Source: Pseudothauera nasutitermitis (GTDB taxonomy: Bacteria > Pseudomonadota > Gammaproteobacteria > Burkholderiales > Rhodocyclaceae). Taken from it: a stretch of DNA of 64,000 nt. This document shows positions 35,618 through 44,960 of this stretch, one piece after another (the first letter of the stretch is position 1; the number at the start of each line of letters is the position of its first letter). Both the position numbers and the translations under genes were made by a program. The stretch covers positions 124,001 through 188,000 of the forward strand of contig NZ_SSOC01000005.1 in the NCBI RefSeq assembly GCF_004801295.1. The letters are read 5' to 3'. The notes beneath the pieces were generated by a model, which saw nothing but the letters and a program-made list of their open reading frames with translations, ran no database searches and was not told the origin of the DNA.

Positions 35618-37026
35618 GTACCGCAACCCTGCGAACCCTGAGTGCGGCGCTGGCCCTGAGCGGGCTGCTCGGCGCCTGCTCGCTGATGCCTGCCCATGAG
35701 CGTCCGGCGCTCCCGACCCCCGCCGCCTGGCCGACCGGGGAGGCCTATCCGGCCGACGGCGCCGCTGCCGCCCCGGACATCGGCTGGGAAACCTTTTTCC
35801 GCGCACCGGAACTGCAGCAACTGATCCGCACCGCGCTCGACAACAACCGCGACCTGAAGGCCGCCGCGCTCAACGTCGAGGCCTACCGCGCGCAATACCG
35901 CATCCAGCGCGCCGACCGCTTCCCCGCGCTCGACGTCGAGGCCAGCGGCACGCGCCAGCGCCTGCCCGCCGACCTGTCGGCGAGCGGCGAGGCCGCCACC
36001 ACCGGCCAGTACAGCGTCGGCCTCGGCGTGGCCGCGTATGAACTCGACTTTTTCGGGCGCGTCCGCAGCCTGGAACAGCAGGCGCTGGAGAACTACCTGG
36101 CGCAGGAAGCGAGCCAGCGCGCCATTCGCCTGAGCCTGACCGCCGAAGTCGCCACCGCCTGGTTCACCTGGCGCAGCGACCAGGCGCAGCTGGCGTTGAC
36201 GCGCGATACGCTGAACGCCTACGAGGCTTCGCTGGCCTTGATCCGCCAGCGTTTCGAGGCCGGTGCCGCGTCGGAGCTGGAGCTGCGCCAGGCACAGGCG
36301 GAAGTGGATGCGGCGCGCGCCCAGGAAGCGCGTTACGTACGGCAGGTGGCGCAGGACGCAAACGGCCTGCAACTGCTGCTGGGCGCCCCGCTGCCGCCAC
36401 AGGCCGGCATGCCGGAGATGCCCGACGGCGAACTGCTCGCCGAACTGCCGGTCGGGTTGCCGGCGGACGTACTGTGGCGCCGTCCCGACATCGTCGCCGC
36501 CGAACACCGGCTGCGCGCCGCCAACGCAAACATCGGCGCCGCGCGTGCGGCCTTCTTCCCCGGCATCACGCTGACCGCCAGCGCGGGCACGGCGAGCAGC
36601 GAGCTCTCCGGCCTGTTCGACGGCGGTTCGGGCTTCTGGTCCTTCGTGCCGCAACTGCGCCTGCCCGTTTTCAACGCAGGACGGCTGGCCGCCAGCCTGG
36701 ACCATGCCGAACTGCGCAAGGAAATCGCGGTGGCCGAGTACGAGAAAGCGATCCAGACCGCTTTCCGCGAGGTGTCCGACGGCCTGGCCGCGCGCCAGAC
36801 CTTCCTCGCCCAGCTGCGCGCCGAACTGGATCTGGTGGACACCAACCGGCATTACCTCGACCTGGCCGGGCAGCGTTACCGCGCCGGGGTGGAAAGCTAC
36901 CTCACCGTGCTCGACGCCCAGCGTGCCCTGTTCAATGCCCGGCAGCAGCTGATCGGCAGCTGGCTGGCACAGCTGTCCAGTGAAGTGGCCCTTTACAAGG
37001 CATTGGGAGGGGGGAGCCCAAGTTAG
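35614..37026 (+). CDS. Outer-membrane efflux channel lipoprotein (OprM/NodT family)
   Basis: The 470-residue precursor has a lipobox LLGAC (Cys22). Two outer-membrane efflux repeats follow: the first starts near [20 protein letters not shown] and includes [20 protein letters not shown], and the second includes [20 protein letters not shown] and [20 protein letters not shown]. The TolC-like trimer would form the exit duct of the pump. Its ATG overlaps the permease stop (ATGA), completing a three-gene operon. No unusual features. Confidence 0.95.
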   Translation: MSTATLRTLSAALALSGLLGACSLMPAHERPALPTPAAWPTGEAYPADGAAAAPDIGWETFFRAPELQQLIRTALDNNRDLKAAALNVEAYRAQYRIQRADRFPALDVEASGTRQRLPADLSASGEAATTGQYSVGLGVAAYELDFFGRVRSLEQQALENYLAQEASQRAIRLSLTAEVATAWFTWRSDQAQLALTRDTLNAYEASLALIRQRFEAGAASELELRQAQAEVDAARAQEARYVRQVAQDANGLQLLLGAPLPPQAGMPEMPDGELLAELPVGLPADVLWRRPDIVAAEHRLRAANANIGAARAAFFPGITLTASAGTASSELSGLFDGGSGFWSFVPQLRLPVFNAGRLAASLDHAELRKEIAVAEYEKAIQTAFREVSDGLAARQTFLAQLRAELDLVDTNRHYLDLAGQRYRAGVESYLTVLDAQRALFNARQQLIGSWLAQLSSEVALYKALGGGSPS

Positions 37027-37142
37027 GAAAGCGTTGAACAAACCGCTGACCGGGGTCTGTGAATGTCCGTGGGAAAGCCCGGGGTTCCGGCAAAAACGGA
37101 CTGAAACGGCCCCGGATAAAAAACGGCGCTCTCTTAACGGCT

Positions 37143-37172
37143 GGGGGAGGAGGCACGGGTACCTCCTCCCCC
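37143..37172 (+). other. Strong hairpin between efflux channel gene and uspA-like gene
   Basis: GGGGGAGGAGG (37143-37153) pairs perfectly with CCTCCTCCCCC (37162-37172) around an eight-base loop, giving an 11-bp stem. There is no T tract after it, so it does not look like a classical intrinsic terminator. It may block read-through or act in the leader of the downstream stress protein, whose ATG is 48 bases further on. The rest of 37027-37220 shows nothing recognisable. Confidence 0.55.
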
Positions 37173-37220
37173 GATCCGTGACCACTCACAAGCTTCCGTG
37201 TCCAATCGGAGACGCTTCCC

Positions 37221-37676
37221 ATGTTCAGACACATCCTCGTGCCGACCGACGGCTCCATGCTGTCCAACATCGCCGTCCGGCAGGCCGCGCAGCTCGCCGC
37301 CGAGACCGCCGCAAAGCTGACCGTGGTGTACGTCAAGCCCCCGTACCCGGATGTCCGTTATGGCGAAAGCGGCGTGATCGCGCCCATTACGCCGGCCAGG
37401 TTCCGGGAGTTCGAGGAAAAGGAGGCCCAGCGCATCCTCGGCCTTGCGCGCAACCTTTGCATGGAGGCCGGCGTGGCCTGCACCGCGTTGAGCGCGGAAG
37501 GCGATGAACCGTCGAGAACGCTCCTGCAGACGGCCAGAAATCACGATGTCGACCTGATCTGCATGGCCTCTCACGGCCGCAGGGGACTACGCAGGCTGCT
37601 GATGGGCAGCGAGACGCACAAGGTGCTCACCCACTCCGCCATTCCGGTCCTGGTCCTGCGCTCGAACGTGTGCTGA
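37221..37676 (+). CDS. Universal stress protein (UspA family)
   Basis: The 151-residue protein starts MFRHILVPTDGSMLSNIAVR and ends with the nucleotide-binding segment ASHGRRGLRRLLMGSETH, which fits the G-x2-G-x9-GS pattern of ATP-binding members except that the first Gly is Ala. It is therefore probably an ATP-binding Usp. GGAGACG lies eight to ten bases before the ATG. The gene stands alone, following the pump operon in the same direction after a hairpin and converging on the epimerase gene. Its regulation and partner proteins are not evident here. Confidence 0.92.
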   Translation: MFRHILVPTDGSMLSNIAVRQAAQLAAETAAKLTVVYVKPPYPDVRYGESGVIAPITPARFREFEEKEAQRILGLARNLCMEAGVACTALSAEGDEPSRTLLQTARNHDVDLICMASHGRRGLRRLLMGSETHKVLTHSAIPVLVLRSNVC

Positions 37677-37710
37677 ACAGGGCATGAGCACGCCCTCGGC
37701 CGCAAGGCAC

Positions 37711-38718
<1,008 letters not shown>

Positions 38719-38800
38719 GCGCGTCGGTCTCGCGTGCGGAAACAGGCGCCGATTATCGCATGCCGCACTTTGCGCAACGCGGCGCGCGTATTACGCTTCC

Positions 38801-40519
38801 GTGAAAAACCGCGCGCAGGCGCCCCATGAGGAGACTCCCCTGGAAGCCACCGAACCGTCGCTGTACACCGTGATCGCCGGCACCTTCGGCGGCATCGGCC
38901 TGTTCCTGCTCGGCATGCACCTGCTCACCGACGGGCTCAAGCTGGCCGCCGGGCGCGCGCTGGAAGAACTGCTGGAGCGCTTCACCTCCACCCGCCTGCG
39001 CGGGCTGGGCGCGGGCATCCTGATCACCGCGCTGGTGCAATCCTCCACGGCGGTCACGCTGGCCTGCATCGGCTTCGTCAATACCGGCCTGCTGTCCCTG
39101 CGCAATGGCCTGTGGGTGATCTTCGGCTCCAACCTGGGCACCACCACCAACGCCTGGCTGGTGGCCTGGCTGGGCTTCGGCTTCAAGATCAGCGCCTTCG
39201 CGCTGCCCTTCGTCGGCATCGGCGCCACGCTGATGCTGGCCGCGCCGGGCATGCGCACGCGCGCGCTGGGCCGCGCGCTGGCCGGCTTCGGCGTGCTGTT
39301 CCTCGGCATCGACGTGCTCAAGGACACCTTCTCCGCCTTCGGCGAGGAGATGAACGTCGAGGACTACCTCGCCGGCGGCCTGCTCGGCCAGTTGCTGCTG
39401 GTGCTCATCGGCACGCTGATGACCGTGCTGATGCAGGCTTCCGGCGCGGTCATCGCCATCGTCATCACCGCCGCCTCGGGCGGCCTGCTGTCCATCGAGG
39501 CGGCCTGCGCGCTGGTCATCGGCACCAACATCGGCACCACCTTCACCGCCATCCTGGCGGCCATCGGCGCCACCTCCAACGCCCGCCGGCTGGCCGCCTC
39601 GCACGTGTTCTTCAATCTGATCACCGGCGTGGTGGCGCTGCTCATGCTGCCCGTGCTGATCGCCCTGCTCGGCCTGATCCGCGACTGGTTCGGCAACGCG
39701 GGCGACCCGGCCACCACCATCGCGCTGTTCCACACCGCCTTCAGCGTGCTCGGCGTGCTGCTGATGGTCCCGCTGAGCAACTGGCTGCTGCGCACGCTGG
39801 AAGGCCACTTCAAGAGCCGCGAGGAAGAAGTGGCCCGCCCGCAGTATCTCGACGCCAACTCCGCGGCGATTCCCGACCTCGCCCTGCGCGCGCTGCGCAT
39901 GGAACTGAACCGCAGCCAGGCGATGGCCACCGCCTGCCTGCGCGGCGCGGCCGCCGAGCAGGCGGGCGAAGCCGCCATCCGCCGGCAGCGCGACACCTTG
40001 CAGACCCTGTCGGCGGCCATTGCCGGCTACACCGGCAAGCTCAACACCGAGCATCTGCCGCCGGTGCTGGTGGACCATCTGGCGCGCAGCCTGCGCGTGC
40101 TGCAGTACCAGGAGAACGCGGCGGAAAGCAGCCTGCAGGCCGCCGCCCAGGCCGTCAGCCTGACGCCGCTGACCCCCACGCTGCACGGCGCGCTGACCGC
40201 CTTCGCCACCGCGGCGGATGCCCTGGCCGATGCGGTGGACACCAGCCGGGAGGAATTCGGCAACGAACAGGTCAACCAGCGCCTGCGCGAAACCGAGGAG
40301 GATTACGCCCGCCTGAAGGAAGCCCTGCTGGTGGCCGGCGCGCACGCCCAAATGAGCATCCGTGACATGCAGGAGCACCTGCGCCACGCCAGCCTGCTGC
40401 GCCGCGCCGCCGAGCAGGCCGCCAAGGCCGCGCACCACCTGGCGGCCCTGGACGAAGGCGCGGCGGCGCCGCAGGACGCACCCGCCGGCGTCGATCAGGC
40501 GGAAGCCGGCGCGCTCTGA
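38801..40519 (+). CDS. Na+/phosphate cotransporter family protein (NptA/PF02690) with C-terminal PhoU-like helices
   Basis: The protein has two Na/Pi-cotransporter repeats, each with QSSTAVT- or QASGAVI-type motifs (ALVQSSTAVTLACIGFVNTG and VLMQASGAVIAIVITAASGG), about eight to ten membrane helices and a cytoplasmic helical tail from about residue 350. It likely imports phosphate with sodium. The start is uncertain: GTG 38801, or CTG 38840, which is seven bases past GAGGAG, or GTG 38870. The upstream end of the open frame overlaps the epimerase gene and is not credible. A helical tail of this type (PhoU-like) suggests regulation by phosphate status. Confidence 0.85.
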   Translation: MKNRAQAPHEETPLEATEPSLYTVIAGTFGGIGLFLLGMHLLTDGLKLAAGRALEELLERFTSTRLRGLGAGILITALVQSSTAVTLACIGFVNTGLLSLRNGLWVIFGSNLGTTTNAWLVAWLGFGFKISAFALPFVGIGATLMLAAPGMRTRALGRALAGFGVLFLGIDVLKDTFSAFGEEMNVEDYLAGGLLGQLLLVLIGTLMTVLMQASGAVIAIVITAASGGLLSIEAACALVIGTNIGTTFTAILAAIGATSNARRLAASHVFFNLITGVVALLMLPVLIALLGLIRDWFGNAGDPATTIALFHTAFSVLGVLLMVPLSNWLLRTLEGHFKSREEEVARPQYLDANSAAIPDLALRALRMELNRSQAMATACLRGAAAEQAGEAAIRRQRDTLQTLSAAIAGYTGKLNTEHLPPVLVDHLARSLRVLQYQENAAESSLQAAAQAVSLTPLTPTLHGALTAFATAADALADAVDTSREEFGNEQVNQRLRETEEDYARLKEALLVAGAHAQMSIRDMQEHLRHASLLRRAAEQAAKAAHHLAALDEGAAAPQDAPAGVDQAEAGAL

Positions 40520-40594
40520 GCCTGGAAACCGCGGCTTCCGGGCTGAACGGACTGCTACAATCCGCGCCACCTTCCGCCCACACCGGCCGCCGCC

Positions 40595-41083
40595 ATGGAC
40601 TATCCCCGCCCCGCCTTCGAAGACAAACTGTGCCCGCCGCAGGCGCTTGCCGAGCGCGCTGCCGCGCTGCCGCGCCCGCTGGTGTTCACCAACGGCTGCT
40701 TCGACATCCTGCACCGCGGCCACGTCACCTATCTGGCGCAGGCCCGCGCGCTCGGCGCGGCGCTGGTGGTGGCGCTGAACACCGATGCCTCGGTGAAGCG
40801 CCTGGGCAAGGGCGACGACCGCCCGGTGAATCCGCTGGAAGACCGCCTGGCGGTGATGGCCGCGCTGGGCTGCGTGGATCTGGTGACCTGGTTCGACGAG
40901 GACACACCGCTCGCGCGCATCCTCGAATGTCGTCCCGAGGTGCTGGTGAAGGGCGGCGACTGGGCGCCCGAGCGCATCGTCGGCGCCGCCGAGGTACGCG
41001 GCTGGGGCGGCAGCGTGCATGCCATCCCGTTCCGCCACGAACGCTCCACCACGGCGCTGCTCGGCCGCATCCGCGCGCTTTGA
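40595..41083 (+). CDS. rfaE2: D-glycero-beta-D-manno-heptose 1-phosphate adenylyltransferase (RfaE2/HldE C-domain type)
   Basis: The 162-residue nucleotidyltransferase has TNGCFDILHRGHVTYLAQAR with the HxGH-type catalytic motif, LNTDASVKRLGKGDDRPVN, and HERSTTALLGRIR at the C-terminus (ISSTxxxxR-like). This single-domain enzyme adds AMP to heptose 1-phosphate in the synthesis of ADP-heptose for lipopolysaccharide inner core. It is a stand-alone adenylyltransferase, so the kinase half is presumably encoded elsewhere. TACAAT at 40556-40561 is a plausible -10, without a clear -35. It converges on the histidine kinase gene with ten bases between stops. Confidence 0.9.
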   Translation: MDYPRPAFEDKLCPPQALAERAAALPRPLVFTNGCFDILHRGHVTYLAQARALGAALVVALNTDASVKRLGKGDDRPVNPLEDRLAVMAALGCVDLVTWFDEDTPLARILECRPEVLVKGGDWAPERIVGAAEVRGWGGSVHAIPFRHERSTTALLGRIRAL

Positions 41084-41093
41084 GCGCGCGGCG

Positions 41094-43832
41094 CTAGACC
41101 ATCGCCTGCGGCGGGCTTTCCGCTTCGTCCCGCTTGGGGTGCGGCGCCTCGCGCGGGATGCGCACGCGCATGCAGGTACCGCCGCCCGGGCGGCTGTCCA
41201 CCACCACCGTGCCGCCGAGCAGGTTGCTCACCAGGTTCTGCACGATGTGCAGCCCCAGTCCGCTGCCGCCCTGCCCCATGCGGGTGGTGAAGAAGGGGTC
41301 GAAGATGCGCCGCTGCATTTCGGCGGGAATGCCCCGCCCGTCGTCGCGCACCTCGATGATCACCGCGCCGTCGCCATCGGCCCGTCCGCTCACCTTCACC
41401 GTGCCGTCCGCGCGCCCTTCGAAGGCGTGCACCGTGGCATTGGTGACCAGGTTGGCGATCACCTGACCGAGCGGACCGGGGTAGCTGTCCAGCCGCAGGC
41501 CCGACTCCACCTCGGTCTCGAAGGTCCACGGCTGATGCTTGAACGACGGCCGCAGGGTCAGGGCGATTTCTTCCACCACTTCGTCGAGCAGGAACGCCCG
41601 GCGCTGCGAGCTGGACTGGTCCACCGCCACCTGGCGGAAACTGGTGACCAGTTCGGAGGCACGCTCCAGATTGCGCTCGATGATGTGCGTGCCGGATTCG
41701 GTGTCCGCCAGGTATTGATCCAGCGTGGAACGGCGCAGGCCGCCCTCCAGTTCGCGACGCAGCGCGCGCGTATGGTCGGCCACCGTGTTGGCCGCCATCA
41801 GGCTGTTGCCCAGCGGCGTGCCCAGTTCGTGCGCCACGCCGGCCACCAGCGCACCGAGCGCGGCCATCTTCTCGGCGCGCAGCAGTTCTTCCTGCGCGCG
41901 TTGCAGTTCGGCGAGCGCGGCGCCCAGTTCCTCGTTGGAGCGGTGGAGGTCGGCGGTGCGCTCGGCCACCCGCGCTTCCAGCGTCTCGTTGAGTTCGCGC
42001 AGGCGCTCGGCGGCCTCGCGGCGGTCGGTGATGTCGATGTCCATCGACACGAAGTAGCGCCCACCCTCGCGCGCCGGAATGGAGAACGAGGTCATCAGCG
42101 TGTGGCGCTGCTCGCCGCCACGGGTACGCACCGCCAGTTCCATCGGCCCCTCGGTGGCGCCATCGGCGTCGAGGCGCTCGAGCATGGCGTGGAAGGCACA
42201 CAGGACCTCGGCGTCGAACAGGCCGAGGGACTCCACCGTGCGGCCCAGCGCCTCGTCGGGGCGATAGCCGTAGAGCAGCGCAGAACCCGGATTCCAGTAC
42301 AGCACGCGGCCCTGCGCGTCGTACCACTGGATGGCCACCGTGGTGGCGGCGTCCAGCGTGGCACGCAGGCGCTCCTCGCTGCGCCGCAGGGCTTCGCCGG
42401 CCTCCCAGCGGTCGGAAATGTCCCGGCCGATGGCACCGTAGCGCCGCGCGCCGCTGTCGTCGCGCCCGGTGTGCAGGGTCCACGCCACCCGGTGGGTCTT
42501 GCCGGTGTTGTCCTGCATCGGGCATTCGAACTGCACGCTGTCGGCGCCGGCGGACAGTTCGGCGAACAGGTCGCGCTGCCAGGATTCGTCGTCGAAGCAC
42601 AGCCAGCGGCCCAGCGGCCGGCCGGTCAGGTCGGCCTCTTCGGCCCCCAGCAACCGGCACACCGCCGGATTGGCGTAGGTGAGCCGCCAGTCGGCATCCA
42701 GGCGCACGACCAGTTCGGTGGTGCTTTCCACCAGTTCGCGGTACGCCACCTGGCTGGCGGCGAGTTCCTGCTCGCGCGCACGGATGGACTGGCTCATGCG
42801 CTCGAACGAGGCCGCCAGTTCGTTCAGCTCGGTGACCCGCGACGGGTTCCAGGCCATTTCGTAGCGCCCCTCGCCGACCGCCCCGGCGAACGCGGAGAGG
42901 CGGCGGAACTGGCGGCCGAAGTAGCGCGCCTGCACCGCCGCGCCGAGCAGCGCGATGAGGATGGCGGCAACCAGCCCGCCCACCAGGATGACGTTGGCGA
43001 TATGCACGGGCCGGTAGGCCTCGGCCTCCGGCCGCATGACCAGCACGCGCCAGTTCAGGTCCGGCACCGTGGCCACCGTACCGAGCATGGCCTCGCCCTC
43101 GAAATCGAAGTACACCACCTGCCCGGTGAAACGCGCGGGATGGCGGATGAACTCGTGCTGGCCGAAGTCCTGCTGGCGGGCACGCAGTTCGCCGCGCGAA
43201 TCGGACAGGGTCCGCCCGCGCCGGTCGAGCAGCAGGATGCGCAGGCCGTTTTCACTGGGTTCCGCCCCGCTCAGGCGGCCGAACAGCGGGTCGAAGGCCA
43301 GTTCGCCGATCAGCGTGTGCCCACCGCTGCGCCGCGCGGCGGCCACGGTGAAGCCGCCTTCCACGGTGGACAGGAAGGCATCGGTCCAGATCAGCCCGGC
43401 CGACTCGTGCGCCGCCCGCCACAACGGATGGGCCGAGAGGTCCAGGCCGACCAGATCGGCGCGCATGCCGCGGCGCGCGGGCGGCAGGCCGGCGGCAATG
43501 ACCCGTCCGCCGTCGTCGATCAGGTACAGCGAGGAAAAGCTGCCGGGATGCTCCAGAAAGCTGTCCAGCATGGCGTACACGAACGCCGGATCGCTCCGCC
43601 GGCCGGTGTCCAGCGCGCGCGCCATGCCTTCCAGCGTGAATGCCGGCCCGGCCAGATGAGCCTGCACCTGCTCGACGATGGCACGCCCGAGCAGGAGCTG
43701 GCGGTGTTCGATCTCGCGGTCGGCCTGCGGCATCAGCCACAGGATGACCAGCGGATACACGGTGACGAAGGTGGCCACCGCGGCCAGCAGGGAACGCACG
43801 AACAGCAGGCGGGACAGGCGCAGCGGCCTCAT
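41094..43832 (-). CDS. Membrane-bound PAS sensor histidine kinase (hybrid-less)
   Basis: The 912-residue protein has a first membrane helix at the N-terminus, a periplasmic sensing region of about 250 residues, a second helix (NVILVGGLVAAILIALLGAA), a HAMP segment, two PAS/PAC modules (around ESTTELVVRLDADWRLTYAN and DAQGRVLYWNPGSALLYGY), coiled coil and a HisKA with the phospho-accepting His668 in AGVAHELGTPLGN. The HATPase has the N box (near Asn798, LVTNATVHAF), the G1 box DDGRGIP and the G2 box GGSGLGLHIV. Its start overlaps the substrate-binding lipoprotein stop by four bases. Likely partner is the regulator encoded at the head of the same operon. Confidence 0.9.
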   Translation of the reverse strand: MRPLRLSRLLFVRSLLAAVATFVTVYPLVILWLMPQADREIEHRQLLLGRAIVEQVQAHLAGPAFTLEGMARALDTGRRSDPAFVYAMLDSFLEHPGSFSSLYLIDDGGRVIAAGLPPARRGMRADLVGLDLSAHPLWRAAHESAGLIWTDAFLSTVEGGFTVAAARRSGGHTLIGELAFDPLFGRLSGAEPSENGLRILLLDRRGRTLSDSRGELRARQQDFGQHEFIRHPARFTGQVVYFDFEGEAMLGTVATVPDLNWRVLVMRPEAEAYRPVHIANVILVGGLVAAILIALLGAAVQARYFGRQFRRLSAFAGAVGEGRYEMAWNPSRVTELNELAASFERMSQSIRAREQELAASQVAYRELVESTTELVVRLDADWRLTYANPAVCRLLGAEEADLTGRPLGRWLCFDDESWQRDLFAELSAGADSVQFECPMQDNTGKTHRVAWTLHTGRDDSGARRYGAIGRDISDRWEAGEALRRSEERLRATLDAATTVAIQWYDAQGRVLYWNPGSALLYGYRPDEALGRTVESLGLFDAEVLCAFHAMLERLDADGATEGPMELAVRTRGGEQRHTLMTSFSIPAREGGRYFVSMDIDITDRREAAERLRELNETLEARVAERTADLHRSNEELGAALAELQRAQEELLRAEKMAALGALVAGVAHELGTPLGNSLMAANTVADHTRALRRELEGGLRRSTLDQYLADTESGTHIIERNLERASELVTSFRQVAVDQSSSQRRAFLLDEVVEEIALTLRPSFKHQPWTFETEVESGLRLDSYPGPLGQVIANLVTNATVHAFEGRADGTVKVSGRADGDGAVIIEVRDDGRGIPAEMQRRIFDPFFTTRMGQGGSGLGLHIVQNLVSNLLGGTVVVDSRPGGGTCMRVRIPREAPHPKRDEAESPPQAMV

Positions 43833-44953
43833 CGCATGCCCTCGCCGGCTTCCGGGTCGATCGGCACGAAGCGCCGGCTGCGCACCACGGTGAGGCGGAC
43901 CGGCCGCGCCGCGTCGCCGTATTCGTCGAACTCGATGCGCTGCTGCACGCCGTCGAACACACGCTGCGCCTTCAGGCGCTCGCGCAGCGTGCCGCCGGGC
44001 AGGGCGAGCGCGTCGAGCGCCACCCGCGCGGCGTCATAGCCCGCCACGCTGGCGAAACCGGGCGCGACCCCGAAACGTTCCTCGTACTCCCGGCGGAAGG
44101 CGCGGTAGCGCGGCGAGACATCGTCGCGGCTGAAGTACTGCGGGGCGTACAGGCCCTCCACGGCCAGCCCGCCGAGCTCGACGAAGCGCTCGGTGGCCGC
44201 CCAGTCGCCGATCAGCAGGGAGATCAGCGGCGCACGCCGACGCACCATCTGCGCCAGGCGCGCGGCATCGACGGAGCCCGCGACGATGACCACCAGATCC
44301 GGTTTCGCATCCAACATGCGGGTGACCTGCGGCATCAGGCTGACTTCGCGCGCGGAGCTGAAACGCTCCACCGGCAGCGATTCCCCGCCGCTGGCCTCGA
44401 AGGCCTGGATGAACTGTCTGGCCCAGTCCTCGGTGTAGGCCGCGTTGTCCTGGTCGAGGATCAGCGCGGCACGCTCGGCGCCGCGGGTCCGGCGCAGGAA
44501 CAGGGCCGCCGCGCTGGCGTACTCGCGCGTGGTCGACACCACCCGGAAGAAATGGTCGTCCTGCCCGGAAAAGCGCGTGCTGGTCACCGTGGGCGAGACC
44601 AGCACCACGCCGGCCTGGTTCGCCAACGGAATGATGGCCTCGGCCACGGCGCTGGTCATCGGGCCGACGATGATCTGCACGCCGGCCTGGATCAGTTCGC
44701 CGGTGACCTGTCTGGCCACCTCGGGATCCTGCGCGTCGTCGCGCACCAGCAGTTCGACCGGGCGGCCGTTCACCCCGCCGGCGGCGTTGGCCTGCTCCAC
44801 GGCGAGCAGCGCGCCGTCCTTGCCCTCGCTGGCGAGATCGGACACCCGCCCGGAAAGGCCGCCGATGAAGCCGATACGCACCGGCTCGGGCGGCGCGCAA
44901 CCCGCCAGGGAGACCCCCAGCAGCACGCCGGCGGCAAGGCTGCGGACATCCAC
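43829..44953 (-). CDS. ABC-type branched-chain amino acid/amide-binding lipoprotein (Leu/Ile/Val-binding family), sensor accessory
   Basis: I take GTG 44953 as start. It gives a compact lipoprotein signal (MDVRSLAAGVLLGVSLAGC, Cys19) eight bases beyond the regulator stop, whereas the longer start 44986 would put the lipobox far inside and overlap the regulator. The mature part shows GFIGGLSGRVSDLA, VEQANAAGGVNGRPVELLV and GPMTSAVAEAIIPLANQAGV, typical of the periplasmic-binding-protein type I family. No permease or ATPase is nearby. Co-transcription with a histidine kinase and a REC protein suggests it presents a ligand to the kinase's periplasmic domain. Confidence 0.88.
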   Translation of the reverse strand: MDVRSLAAGVLLGVSLAGCAPPEPVRIGFIGGLSGRVSDLASEGKDGALLAVEQANAAGGVNGRPVELLVRDDAQDPEVARQVTGELIQAGVQIIVGPMTSAVAEAIIPLANQAGVVLVSPTVTSTRFSGQDDHFFRVVSTTREYASAAALFLRRTRGAERAALILDQDNAAYTEDWARQFIQAFEASGGESLPVERFSSAREVSLMPQVTRMLDAKPDLVVIVAGSVDAARLAQMVRRRAPLISLLIGDWAATERFVELGGLAVEGLYAPQYFSRDDVSPRYRAFRREYEERFGVAPGFASVAGYDAARVALDALALPGGTLRERLKAQRVFDGVQQRIEFDEYGDAARPVRLTVVRSRRFVPIDPEAGEGMR

Positions 44954-44960
44954 GGCCGCC

